Shown in pieces: positions 48,792 through 59,905 of a DNA stretch of 64,000 bases. The DNA is taken from NCBI GenBank assembly GCA_034766995.1, contig CM068317.1, forward strand, positions 25,710,001 to 25,774,000, in the 5' to 3' direction. Under the pieces are notes generated by a model. The model made no database searches. It saw only the letters and a list, made by a program, of their open reading frames with translations, and was not told the origin of the DNA. This stretch comes from Acanthacorydalis orientalis. Taxonomy: Eukaryota > Arthropoda > Insecta > Megaloptera > Corydalidae. A program made the position numbers and the translations under genes. The number at the start of each line of letters is the position of its first letter. The first letter of the stretch is position 1.

Positions 48792-49087
48792 GATACTTAA
48801 TGTTTTAAAAAATAACATAATAAGAAAATTCTTATAAAGATGTCCCTAAATTGCCCACACAATCTAATAGAATATTTATAGATATTTAAAGCAAAAAAAG
48901 CAATAAAAAAACTAAAAGAATCAATGAAGATAAATTGTATATTTAACTATATTTTTGCTAAAAAATATATAAGAATTGATACTAAGAAGAGTTCAAGCTG
49001 TAATCAAGCCAAAGGAGACATTTTTCTTAATCTATTGTTTAGTTACGTAGTAACATAATAAATATTATATTTGTTATAAAAATACAT

Positions 49088-49093
<6 letters not shown>

Positions 49094-49146
<53 letters not shown>

Positions 49147-49147
49147 G
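49094..49147. repeat. (TA)n microsatellite
   Basis: Two TA runs meeting at an AATA break. Confidence 0.95.
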
Positions 49148-49503
49148 TCGTTGACTCGAAAGTAATTTGCTGATTTAATTCTTATAATTTTATTCTCCAG
49201 TAATATTTATTTTAGAAACAGTTCTAATTGAAAATATTTACAATTATATTTACTCATTTGTCTATCTGTGAATCCGTTAAACGTTTCCATCATCTCGAAG
49301 TAACGATGAGTGAGTTGTTTTCATTATTAGAGTTATATTTTAACTTCTAATTTGAAAATAACTAATTCATGGTTGCCTAAAGATAATGAGAACGTCGACT
49401 TGTTGGTGAACAAAATGCATATCGAGGTAATAGGAACACAATTAATAAATTAATAAAAATATTTTATTTCTGAAATTTAAAAAATTACTTTCTTTTACTT
49501 TAC

Positions 49504-49506
<3 letters not shown>

Positions 49507-49544
<38 letters not shown>
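49507..49544. repeat. (TA)n microsatellite left of a MITE
   Basis: TA run that touches the left end of the foldback element at 49546. Confidence 0.95.
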
Positions 49545-49545
<1 letters not shown>

Positions 49546-49548
<3 letters not shown>

Positions 49549-49777
49549 GATTCAATTTTGACTTCTACATGAAAGTATTAAGAAAGTCGCAAAAAATAAA
49601 AAAACATGTTACTTTAGTATACTTTCATGTTAGTTTAGTTACTTTTTATTTAGTATTTTAGTTCAGTTCAATACTAAAATATAATTGAACTAACATACTA
49701 AATAAAAAACAACATATTTTTTTTAATATTTGTGAAACCTTTTTAATAGTTTTATGCGGAAGCCTTAATTGAATCAG

Positions 49778-49780
<3 letters not shown>
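49546..49780. mobile_element. Foldback MITE set between two (TA)n tracts
   Basis: Left end AGGTGATTCAATTTTGACTT, right end on minus AGGCTGATTCAATTAAGGCT. Symmetry continues inward (TTTTATTTAGTATTTTAGTT against TTTTATTTAGTATGTTAGTT), so the 235 bases fold almost end to end. TA tracts lie directly on both sides, which fits insertion at TA. No coding capacity. Confidence 0.75.

Positions 49781-49833
<53 letters not shown>
49781..49833. repeat. (TA)n microsatellite right of a MITE
   Basis: TA run touching the right end of the foldback element. Confidence 0.95.
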
Positions 49834-49836
<3 letters not shown>

Positions 49837-50404
49837 ACATATCTGTATCTAGTAATAAAAAAAGTATGCATTACAGTACAAATAAAATTTAAAGAAATAA
49901 ATAGTGTATCTACTTTTCCACTTCGTTAAAAAATACTTGTAACGATATTTTTTGTTGGCTGGTAGGTTACTTGGGACTTAAGAGTGCAGCTACAATTAGG
50001 TATTGTTCGTAAAACAAATCTTATCATGCGACCCTTGCATTTTGATAAAAAAGAAACTACTCAGTGTTATTTTTAGTTATTTATTAATACTTTCTATTTC
50101 GCGTTTGGCTTCAATTAAAGATTGAACTCTTCTTGTCATCAATTTTTACACAATTATTTTAGAAAATCTATTATAAAACATACAATTTACATTAATTATG
50201 ATACAGGTCTTTTTTCATACACCTCTTTATTTGTAAAAGTTCATAAATTTTCTATTAGGTTGTGCGGACAATTTTAGAGACATTGTTCCAAGAAGTTTCT
50301 TATATTGTGTCCTTTTTTAAAATATTAAGTATTGATATTTTTGATATATATATATATATATATTAATGTTCAAATAGAATCATCAGAGTTAATGATTAAT
50401 CGTT

Positions 50405-51397
50405 TGGTTGCACGTTTTCGACAACAAAATGCAGTTATTAACCAATCTAACTGATGAATCTATTCAACGTGTACAGGAGAGTATTGAAACGTCAACCAGA
50501 CGTTCAACCTAATTTAGAATATCTCGGAGGTCACTGAAAAGGAATTTGACTGCTTTAAAAATGTTCCCGCACAAATTGCAGCTTATGCAAGAGCTAAGAC
50601 CGGCAGATTATCAGTATCGTCTTGATTATGCAATTCGTTTCGCTAACAAGCAGAAGAAAATAATGAATTTATTCATAATTTGATTATGAGTGATGAAACT
50701 CATTTCCACTTAAATGGCTTCATAAACAGACAATACTGTAGCATATGGCTACAGAGAATCCAAGAGCACCTCATCAGCGACAATCACACCCACTTAGTGT
50801 ACTGTTTGGCGTGGAGTATAACGTCCGAAAGGATTATAGGCCCTTATTTCTTAGAAAATAAAGACGGTCTTGCTGTAACCATAAGTGGTGCTCAATACCG
50901 TACGAAAATGGAACCTTCTTTGAGGCCAGTTATTGATAATCGTCCAAAGATGTGGTTCCAACAAGATGAAGTCACAGCGCACATAGCAGAAACCATTATG
51001 AAACGGGACATGTTTGGAGAACACATAATTTCAAGGAACAACGATTTTAATTAACCTGCGTTTTCGCCTGATTTGAGTTCTCACGATTTTTTGTTTTGGG
51101 GCTACTTGTAAAAACATATGTCAATAAGCTAAAACCTATCCTGCGGCTAAAGAACAACATATGAGAAAAAATTTGAGCGTTATGTTCAGAAATTCTGAGA
51201 GAAGCGATGGAAAATGCTTTAAAAAGAGATCGACTTCGTGAAGCCGAAAATGGGCAACATTTCATGTCATTTTTCATGTGTATTCAGGCAAAATTCCTCA
51301 TCCTTATGCTATATTTTGGAAAATAAAAAAAGATAAAAATATTACAAAACCATGCAAAATTAATGATTTAAATTACTTTGTTCTTTTTGCGCCATCT
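50405..51397 (+). pseudogene. Transposase relic of the mariner-like DD41D type
   Basis: Plus-strand fragments: MFPHKLQLMQELRPADYQ at about 50560, MSDETHFHLNGFINRQYCSI at 50686 (first Asp), LVYCLAWSITSERIIGPYF, NRPKMWFQQDEVTAHIAETI at about 50940 (second Asp) and FSPDLSSHDFLFWGYL at about 51065 (third Asp). The block from 50686 to 51054 is one intact frame. The spacing of second to third Asp is about 39 residues as read, nearer to DD41D than to D34D. The right end on minus begins ACAGATGGCGCAAAAAGAAC. The N-terminal part is short and broken, and stops interrupt the third-Asp region. Confidence 0.7.
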
Positions 51398-51420
51398 GTA
51401 TATATATATATATATATATT
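51398..51420. repeat. (TA)n microsatellite
   Basis: Short TA run at the right end of the DD41D-type relic. Confidence 0.9.
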
Positions 51421-52024
51421 TGAATCAGGAAATATTTCTATGTTTACTTCTTGATAACCATATTAATATTTTAATAAAGATATATTTATAAAATAAGTAC
51501 AATATATTTATTTTTTTTAATAATTGAATTAAAAAAAAAACTTATTTTACAATATTAGAAAAATTAAAGTTGTCATTACTTTGTACTATGTATACAGAAG
51601 CATTCATTTTATTTTGCATCACCTTTTAGTTTCGACGATATTCGACTTGCATGTGTTCGGGATAAAATGCAATAGGAACGGGATAAAAAGAGATACAATC
51701 AAACGAATTAAGTCAAGGTTAGGTCTCATACAATTACTGTACATTATCAGTTACCACAATGTCTCTATTAAAATTGACATTATATTTTTTTATTTACGAG
51801 TGACTGTTAATTCAGTCAGAAATATTTCATATCACGGTATTGTACACATTTTCGAATTTAATATTATAGCTACATTTTAATCGATAATAATGAAATTAGC
51901 CTAAAAATAAAAAGTAATCCATTTAAAATTAGAAAACGTAATATTGGTGTAAATATTTTTTAAATTTACTGTGAAAATTTGTGTGAGAAAATAGAAAACT
52001 ATAATATTTCAACTACCATATGAT

Positions 52025-52037
52025 GTATATATATATA

Positions 52038-52115
<78 letters not shown>
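52025..52115. repeat. (TA)n microsatellite
   Basis: About 45 TA units with one ATGAA break near the left. Confidence 0.95.
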
Positions 52116-52120
<5 letters not shown>

Positions 52121-52276
52121 CAGGTATCTAATCCCAAAATAACACAAATTAGAAATAAAGGTCAACGTTCTTTCAGTTTTTTTTTTAATGAACTTATAAG
52201 TTATTTTATGGCAACTTTGCTGTGGACCTAGAGTTTTATCTTACTTTTGAATCACAAATATAACATGTTTTTATGA

Positions 52277-52350
52277 TTAAAAATGCAAATAACTAAGCCG
52301 TGATTTGACTTCACGACATTTATTTTCTATGGTAAACGATTAGACCAGTG
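52277..52350 (-). repeat. Possible tRNA-derived fragment
   Basis: On the minus strand TGGTCTAATCG resembles an internal promoter A-box/D-arm. About 24 bases later CGTGA, AGTCAAA, TCACG forms a perfect five-pair T-arm with a seven-base loop like a B-box. No acceptor stem is found. It may be a decayed tRNA or SINE head, or chance. Confidence 0.25.
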
Positions 52351-52375
52351 AATTACGATTTATATTTAAGTAATT

Positions 52376-52379
<4 letters not shown>

Positions 52380-52440
<61 letters not shown>
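52380..52440. repeat. (TA)n microsatellite
   Basis: TA run ending in GCATGTATGTGTATGTATGC. Confidence 0.95.
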
Positions 52441-52441
<1 letters not shown>

Positions 52442-52579
52442 TGTATGTGTATGTATGCATTTGAGTGAGTGTATAAATATAACAACTGCGAACGTTTAAT
52501 TTATATTTAAACTAAAAGTTTTTTTAATAACGATCGATATTTCTTCGTTAACGATTTTCCAATGTTTCCGTACTTCATT

Positions 52580-52580
52580 C

Positions 52581-52661
<81 letters not shown>
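52580..52661. repeat. (TA)n microsatellite
   Basis: Two TA runs separated by GTATGTA. Confidence 0.95.
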
Positions 52662-52664
<3 letters not shown>

Positions 52665-53284
52665 GACAGAATATCATTAAATTCTTCCAAACACATTTTT
52701 ATATTTGTTATTATTTTGCTCCCAACTTATGTTTATTAAAATTATAGTTTAAAATGACAATATAACATATAAATATAACACAAATTTCTGAAAACCAACT
52801 TTACTGTTTTAGAATCATAGATATAATTTTGGTAATGGTTATAAAATAGTCGTAATAAATTTAAACTGATTATTTCATTGTAAAAATTCCCAATAACATA
52901 TTGAAAGAAATGCAAATATTTTTTCTTATAAATCTATCTCCTTTAGAAGGTAGACAAGCAAAACGAATATGTAAATATGAAATGTACTCTTTATGAATAC
53001 TTATCGAAAGTTTATTGAAAAGTTTAGTTAGTACATGAAAGATAAATGAGAATAAATTAAATTTCATTTAATATATTAAAGTAGGTATAAAATACAATGG
53101 GTATCAGAAAAAGAATAAATTCTATGTTGACGAGTGAGATGGAAATTGAATATCTCTTGAAAATCAAATATTCTTTATTGATTTTTATTACCAATAAAAT
53201 ATTACATTAAAAAAGATAAAAATATACTTAATAATAAAAACCTATATAACTGTCTGCTACAGTTTAATTGCTTATATATATATA

Positions 53285-54548
53285 CGAGGCCGATTTGAAA
53301 CGTTCGCGGACTAACTATAAAAGAATATAACTTCTGTTTTTAAATTACTTTTATTTTTCAATATGGTCCCTCTGAACTTCAATGTACTTCATTCAACTAT
53401 GCTCCAGTGCTTTTATGTCGTCCCGAAAATCCTTTTCTTGGAGGTCCTCAAAATATTGATTCACTGTTGCTATCAGTTCATCTGACGAAAATCTCCTACC
53501 ACCAAGAATTTTTTAAGTTTTGGGAACAGATGGAACTCTGAGGGGACCAAATCTGGAGAATAGGCAAGATGAGGCAACAAGTCAACGAGTTTTGCCATGG
53601 ATGCAACACTTGTATGTGAACGTGCATTGTCCTGATGGAAAATGATTTTTTTCTTTGCTAAATCTGTGCTTTTCTCACGAATTGTTCGATCGAGTTGATT
53701 CAAAAGTTTAGCATAATACTCTTCCGTTATCGATTGACACTTTAAAAAGGTAGTCAATTAGGATCCCTTTATCATCCTAAAAAATTGAAATCATAACTTT
53801 TCCACCGGATAAAATTGATTTTGCTTTTTTTGGTGGCGGAGAATCACTATTCTTCGATTGCTTTGATTGTTGTTTTGAATCTGGAGTGTAATGGTGAATC
53901 CATGTCTCATCTGTAATCACAAATCGCTGGATAAAGTTAGTCGTATCCCTCTTAAATCGATCCAAACAGTCTTGGGAAATTTGTACTCAAATGCGTTTAT
54001 GATCAATTGTCAGTAAACGCGGCACCCATCTTGCTGATAGCTTCTTCATACCTAACTCTTCATCTAGGATATGATGCACGCGTTCATCTGAGACATCCAC
54101 AAACCTAGCAATTTCTGACACCTTTAGTTGCCGATCTGTGAGGCAATATCGTACACTTTTTGGATGATTTCTTCTGTCGTTTCAGTTTTCGAACGTCCCC
54201 TACGCGTATTAGCTTCTAAGTTTGCACGGCCACATTTAAATTCAGCTGCCCACTTCTTTACGGTGTACACGAAGGTACACTATACCTCAGTACATTTTCC
54301 ATCTCATTAATGATTTCTGTTGCTGTTAAGCCTTTTTTAACAAAAAAACTTTTTCACCACAGGATGTTCAACCTTATTTATTTCAACAACAAAAAAGCTT
54401 TGTTTAAATTGATGTTTGCAACAAACTGATTGACACATTAATTATAGACTTTGAGATTATATATCGCTTTGTAATGGGCCACAAATATTTAAAATATTTA
54501 TGGCGCCACTTATATGTTAGACCGCAAAGTTTTTAAATCACCCTCATG
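53285..54548 (-). pseudogene. Near full-length mariner element with broken D34D transposase
   Basis: Ends: left TACGAGGCCGATTTGAAACG; right, on minus, CATGAGGGTGATTTAAAAAC, about 1.26 kb apart. On the minus strand the N-terminal part near 54150-54400 is decayed (KVEHPVVKKF, VKKWAAEFKCGRANLE-like). The catalytic part is clearer: QRFVITDETWIHHYTPDSKQ at about 53930 (first Asp), SPPPKKAKSILSGGKVMISI, then in a second frame SITEEYYAKLLNQLD, KKIIFHQDNARSHTSVASM at about 53640 (second Asp), LPHLAYSPDLVPSEFHLFPK (third Asp changed to Glu) and a truncated C terminus. Frameshifts and the Asp-to-Glu change mean it is inactive. Confidence 0.88.

Positions 54549-54604
<56 letters not shown>
54549..54604. 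repeat. (TA)n microsatellite
   Basis: TA run that begins exactly at the right end of the mariner at 53285-54548. Confidence 0.95.
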
Positions 54605-54606
<2 letters not shown>

Positions 54607-54866
54607 CATTTATTAGCGCCCTTTTTCACACTAAATATGATAGACAAAATCGAAAATTTATTCTTTTCTTGTTTCATTTTTTCTATTCGGAAAAAAGTAT
54701 ATTAATGATTAAATACAATATTATTATATTGTTATTTAAATATAATACATTTAAATAACATTAAACATTGTATTTTGTGCGTTTTTTTAAATTTTGTATT
54801 TAAATACATTTTTTGGTCTTTTACTATGCTAAATTTTTGTATTTGACGTTAGGTATAGCGAACCAA

Positions 54867-54998
<132 letters not shown>

Positions 54999-56027
54999 AA
55001 GTATGCAAGTGAGACACTACATGAAAGTATGCGGTTGAATTCCAAATAAAATTAATGTCTGCTTAAAATAATGAAAAAAAAAACGAAAAATGAATTGTAA
55101 AAAATATGTGCAAACACACAACACATTATAATGTAAACATTTATAGTTTACAATATTGTTTAAACTTAAAAAATCTATAGATCCAGAAAGACATATAAAT
55201 CGATAAAAATACAAAAATTACAAAATCATTTTCTGATTAACTAAGGAAATTAATGAACAATTTTCGTTAAGATTTGCACGGTCCAAGAATTCAATTGAAG
55301 TGTAAAATTTATTAAATACTAGTATATATATATATACATATAAATATATATATATCAATTCGTTAAAAATTTGATTTTTTTTGAATGGAGAGGTTTACAA
55401 GTTTCTGAAACGCATTTGATAGATTTTCAGTTTAGTTTAATATGTATGTAAAATTCTACAGATTTAAAACTCGAATTAGACACTCGATGGCAAAAACAAT
55501 ACAATGATTTGGTTAGAAAATGTAAATTCTGAAAATGGAACTATGAAATGACGAAGTACAATCCGGAGAATTCTGATTGCTTGATAAAAAGAATTGATAT
55601 ATATTTTGCTCATTTTTTTGTCAACTGGTTCTCACAAATCATATTCAACCCTGATTTGTATAAAATCATGTATAGGAAATAGATTTACTAATAACAATAA
55701 TGTTTCTTGTATATTGTTGAAAAAACGAATTATAAATCCAATATAAAGCAATTGTCATGTAATACACGGTAAAAAAGACAATTTATTTGTGTGTTTTTTT
55801 AATTGTTTTTTGAAGGTTATTCAAGACATTTATATTATCTGAATAAATGTCTGAAACATTTTAATATTATATGAACAAAGTGGCTCAAACACGTTATTGC
55901 AAAATGACACTATGGCATTTTTTAATTTCATGTGAAATGCAATCAAATTGAACAATTATTTTAAATTTGGTTGGCATAAGAACTAAAAAGTGTTCAACAT
56001 CATTATTTTACATCGTTAACAATAAAG

Positions 56028-56031
<4 letters not shown>

Positions 56032-56073
<42 letters not shown>
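56032..56073. repeat. (TA)n microsatellite
   Basis: Pure TA run of about 20 units. Confidence 0.95.
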
Positions 56074-56075
<2 letters not shown>

Positions 56076-56114
56076 TTTTTTAATAGAAAAAAATTTAATT
56101 TGTTCATAAATGAC

Positions 56115-56122
56115 CATATATG

Positions 56123-56189
<67 letters not shown>
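56115..56189. repeat. (TA)n microsatellite
   Basis: TA runs with CATA breaks, immediately left of the TTAA-bounded repeat. Confidence 0.95.
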
Positions 56190-56193
<4 letters not shown>

Positions 56194-56194
56194 G

Positions 56195-56434
56195 TTAACC
56201 TTTTCGTTACTAAAGGGATACATATATTCCATTGATTTTCAAAAATTCTTGTTGGAGAAATACTTACATTGTGAACCCACTATAAAATACTGATAGGACA
56301 AAACTTCCCATGATTATATTTTTTATCCAAGATGTTGAAAAATTCTTATAATTTTGGTCAATTTCAACTACCCCTCAATGCAATTAATTACCATTTATCG
56401 AAATTAATCAAAAAAAGTCGTTTTGAAAGCGTAA
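56195..56434. mobile_element. TTAA-bounded repeat, copy 1 (piggyBac-type MITE candidate)
   Basis: Begins TTAACCTTTTCGTTACTAAA and ends TTTTGAAAGCGTAAA (right TTAA changed to GTAAA). Collinear with 59657-59905 over the whole length, for example GATTTTCAAAAATTC, CCACTATAAAATACT, TTTTATCCAAGATGT and TGCAATTAATTACCATTTA. No coding capacity. Confidence 0.75.
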
Positions 56435-57062
56435 AGCAGGTTTGAATTCATAAAACCTAGATAAATAATGCAACATATTTTTTTAGTAATTATTATTGGA
56501 CTCATATAAAATTAAATCTTTATCGTAATTTTTCTCTATAAATATTAATATTATCATATTTTATCTTTCTCTTTCTCTCTCTCCCTCCACTTGATTCTTG
56601 AAGAGATTGATCAAATCTGCATTTTATCGAATTTCAAAGCAAACATTAAGTGTTTTCATAAATACGTATTATATAATAAATTGATAGTTAATAATTTAAG
56701 ATTAAATTGATTTTTTGTAAAAAAATTAATTAAGATATTGGATAATTAATACGTACTTAAGTTGAGTACCGGACTAAGAAATATATAATTTTGTATTAAA
56801 ATTCACAAACGAAAGAAAACAAATAAATTAATCGCATTTTATATTTGAAATTAACAGGATACATAAATTTATTTCAATTATATTCATTATCAGTTAATAA
56901 AATCGAGTTAAAATAAGAAAGAGTTAAATATTGAAATAAAATATTCATGTCTTTATATTTGATTTTGAATAGAATTTTTTTTAAATTTAATTCTTGTTTA
57001 ATTTTCTTCCAATGACCGAAGATGTTATATGAGTAAATTAAAATATTTTGTATGATATATTA
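56435..57062. other. Gene-free spacer
   Basis: AT-rich with a short TCTTTCTCTTTCTCTCTCTC pyrimidine tract near 56564-56588. Confidence 0.45.
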
Positions 57063-57545
57063 GGTGTACAAATTAATTCCGTGCTTTTTTTATAGAAAAT
57101 GAATGTTTACATTGAAAAATGGAATGCATTTCAATTCTGAAAATATCCCCCATTATTTTGTATACTTTGTTCTATCTGTCGAGTAAGTAACGAATCCCTT
57201 ATCAAAAAAAGATGGCGACTTTAAGCCTATGAAGTCGTAATGCATTTTGGGATGTTTTCTTCTCTTTTAGCATTTTTCACAAGTTTTATGCGCCACAACA
57301 CCTTCCTCCAAAGCTGAACAAATCATTTCCACGGTTTCAGCAATATTTATTTCAACTGAAATGCGAAAAGTATGCAGTGCTTCAAATACTGCTTTTCGAA
57401 TGCCATCATGTTCATTACTGTTTTGTGACGTTATGCCAACTCCTTGATTAAGATATATAATGTTTTTAAATGTTAAAATTGGCACTTGAAAATCATAAAA
57501 CGGCGAGAAAATATTTTAATTTCAAACAGAGTTATAATTAATTCA
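57063..57545 (-). pseudogene. Short mariner relic related to 14031-15087
   Basis: Left end GTGTACAAATTAATTCCGTG and the following TATAGAAAATGAATGTT, plus the words TTTGTTCTATCTGTCGAGTA and GAATCCCTTATCAAAAAAAG, match the left part of the relic at 14031. The right part (GATATATAATGTTTTTAAAT) matches its right part. The middle, with most of the transposase, is deleted, leaving 480 bases. Confidence 0.7.
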
Positions 57546-57551
57546 ATTTAT

Positions 57552-58161
57552 TAGGTTGGTAGGAAAATAATCGCGGTTTTTGTTTTTTGAATTCTAACCT
57601 TACTTTTTTCAATGAACGTGTCATTTTATCGTGTCCATGTCAATACCATTTTTAAGTGAATTTTCGGTCTGTACTTTGATAATATTGACTTTGGTGTTAT
57701 TATTAATTTTGGTTCAAACTGGGCTATTGAATTAAAGATGGAAAAGATGTAAATGGAAGCAAATTTTTGTACGAATTCAAAACGGGTGGTAAAGCAGCAG
57801 AAACAGCTCGTAAATCAAATGATGCTTTTGATGTGGGTAGTGTTAAGGAAAGTACGGTGCAATGGTGGTTCAAAAAATTTCGTACCGGGGACGAGAGCCT
57901 TGAAGATGAAGAAGGTCGCGGGCGTCCTTCTTCGGTTCATAACGACCAACTGAAGGCGTTAGTTGAATCAGAACCACGTACAACAATTCGAGAGCTTAGA
58001 CAAAAGTTAGGTGTTAGTCATCCAACAGTTCTGGCCAACTTAAAACAGCTAGAAAAATCAAAAAAGAGAAAAATGTATATGAATTTGAAGGTCATAAACC
58101 GTAATTATTTTAAAATAACCGTAATATAAATAAACCGTAATTTTTTTCTACCAACTCAATA
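57552..58161 (+). pseudogene. Mariner with DNA-binding half only (GGTTGGTAGG-type ends)
   Basis: Ends TTAGGTTGGTAGGAAAATAA and, on minus at right, TATTGAGTTGGTAGAAAAAA, about 610 bp apart. The open frame to 58129 encodes the two N-terminal helix-turn-helix domains: FLYEFKTGGKAAETARKSND, VQWWFKKFRTGDESLEDEE, GRGRPSS (AT-hook-like linker) and LRQKLGVSHPTVLANLKQL. It then runs into the right terminal region, so the whole catalytic domain is deleted. The start is damaged: an ATG at about 57738 is followed by a stop and the main frame begins out of phase with it. Parent family of the 74-bp element at 39723. Confidence 0.85.
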
Positions 58162-58204
58162 TAAGCACTGGATTAATTCGTTTAGCTAATATTATCATTA
58201 TATC

Positions 58205-58206
<2 letters not shown>

Positions 58207-58279
<73 letters not shown>
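58207..58279. repeat. (TA)n microsatellite
   Basis: Pure TA run of about 36 units. Confidence 0.95.
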
Positions 58280-58283
<4 letters not shown>

Positions 58284-59154
58284 ATACTTAGAATTAAATG
58301 AAGGCATTATAACTAAATTTATGTCAGACAAATGAAATAATTTCCCAAACATTAGATTTATCTTCCTTACTTAAATTTTGAAATTGTTATGGACATTTCA
58401 GAGAGAATATTTTCATGATTTAATTTGGAAAATTATTATATTTCAGATACAAATTCGTTTGTGTGAAATAATAAACACATTTTAATTTTTATACATAAAT
58501 ATACTACAACTATTTACCCCACTCGTTACAATTATTTTCGTTATGTAAATATCCATTCAATCATAAAGTTATGCTCTGGAGATGATTGTTCGACCATTTA
58601 AGGCATTGTGCATTAACTTATTAGCACAGGCAATAACCAATTATTGAATGCTTTGAAAAAAAATCTACTATAATATTTATTATAATCCATGCTTATACAA
58701 TAATATATATATTTAATTTACTCACAATATCAAACGGTTATAAACTGAATAAATACTTCATATAAAAAATATTTTAATACAACTAATTTTTTTATATTCT
58801 CTTTTCTCTTTATTTTTAGATTCAATGCAAGAACAGATTAATGATTTTATTAATAATAAATTCTGATTATATTAAAATAATAAATTCAGATAATATTTTT
58901 TTCACTACTTGTCAGAAAATATGAATGTAAATGCTCTCATTTTACCTTGAATAGCATAAAAGTTCTTCACGAGGCTACAAAAGAATTTCAATAAACATGA
59001 TTTGAAGTTCAAGAGATTAATGACCAGAATATTTACTAATTTATACAGAAACAAAAAGCAATTATTTTGAATACTTGATTTTAAAATACCTGTATAGATT
59101 ATAAATTCATCTTTTTATGCGTTTATTTAGATGGTAAGAATAGCAGTATTTATG

Positions 59155-59157
<3 letters not shown>

Positions 59158-59222
<65 letters not shown>
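59158..59222. repeat. (TA)n microsatellite
   Basis: Pure TA run of about 32 units. Confidence 0.95.
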
Positions 59223-59226
<4 letters not shown>

Positions 59227-59656
59227 TTTTAATCGAATTTAGTAGGATGGATTGAAAAAAATTAAAAAGCTTCAAAATAATTTCAAAGGATGTGTATAAT
59301 AAATTATGCTGTAGAACCTGCTTGGACATGATATTTTCTGAAAATAGTTTGTGTATATTGCCGACACACAAGATTATTTTGAAGTATCTGTTTAAGTGAA
59401 TAATAATCGAAAAATATATTCATGTTTCGAAACGACTCTTTGAGATCAGAAGATTGAGTTACGAACAAGTTTGGTAGATAATAACATTTAATTCGATTTT
59501 ATATTATCATCAGTACATGTTTCAGATTGAAAATATTATCTCACGTGATTTAAAATATAATCTTGTAAATACTTATTAATTTTGTATACGAAAACTGACA
59601 TAACACTGAAAATTCCGTCGATGCTTTAGATAGTGTACACCCAAATCTATATTAAC

Positions 59657-59905
59657 TTAACACTTTCGTTACTTACGGGATATATATGTCTCACCGATTT
59701 TCAAAAATTCCTGTCGAGGAAATACTTTATATAGTGAATCCACTATAAAATACTTATGGGATAAAACTTCCCAAGACTATATCTTTTATCCAAGATGTCG
59801 GAAAATTCGTGGACAATAACTTTGACCAATTTTAATTACTTAATGCAATTAATTACCATTTACCGAAATTAACTGAAACATAAAAAATCGTATTGAAAGG
59901 GTTAA
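59657..59905. mobile_element. TTAA-bounded repeat, copy 2 (piggyBac-type MITE candidate)
   Basis: Intact TTAA at both ends. Left TTAACACTTTCGTTACTTAC, right on minus TTAACCCTTTCAATACG, giving a short imperfect inverted repeat. Body collinear with 56195-56434 with scattered substitutions. Confidence 0.75.

Larger units (their letters stand above)
47180..50400. other. Gene-free region upstream of vanin-like gene B
   Basis: AT-rich, with (TA)n tracts, a foldback MITE at 49546-49780 and a tandem pair of CAGTAATGGCCGT words near 47640-47667. Its first few hundred bases should hold the gene B promoter. No other gene seen. Confidence 0.5.
51421..53282. other. Gene-free region with TA tracts
   Basis: AT-rich. 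The 99-residue open frame at 51581-51880 looks like a chance frame. A tRNA-like T-arm lies at about 52294-52316. Otherwise only microsatellites. Confidence 0.45.
58162..59656. other. Gene-free spacer
   Basis: AT-rich with TA tracts at 58207-58279 and 59158-59222; nothing else recognised. Confidence 0.45.

Noticed and set aside
51581..51880. 99-residue plus-strand frame
   Set aside because: No motif, AT-driven composition, no splice context; about the length chance can produce.
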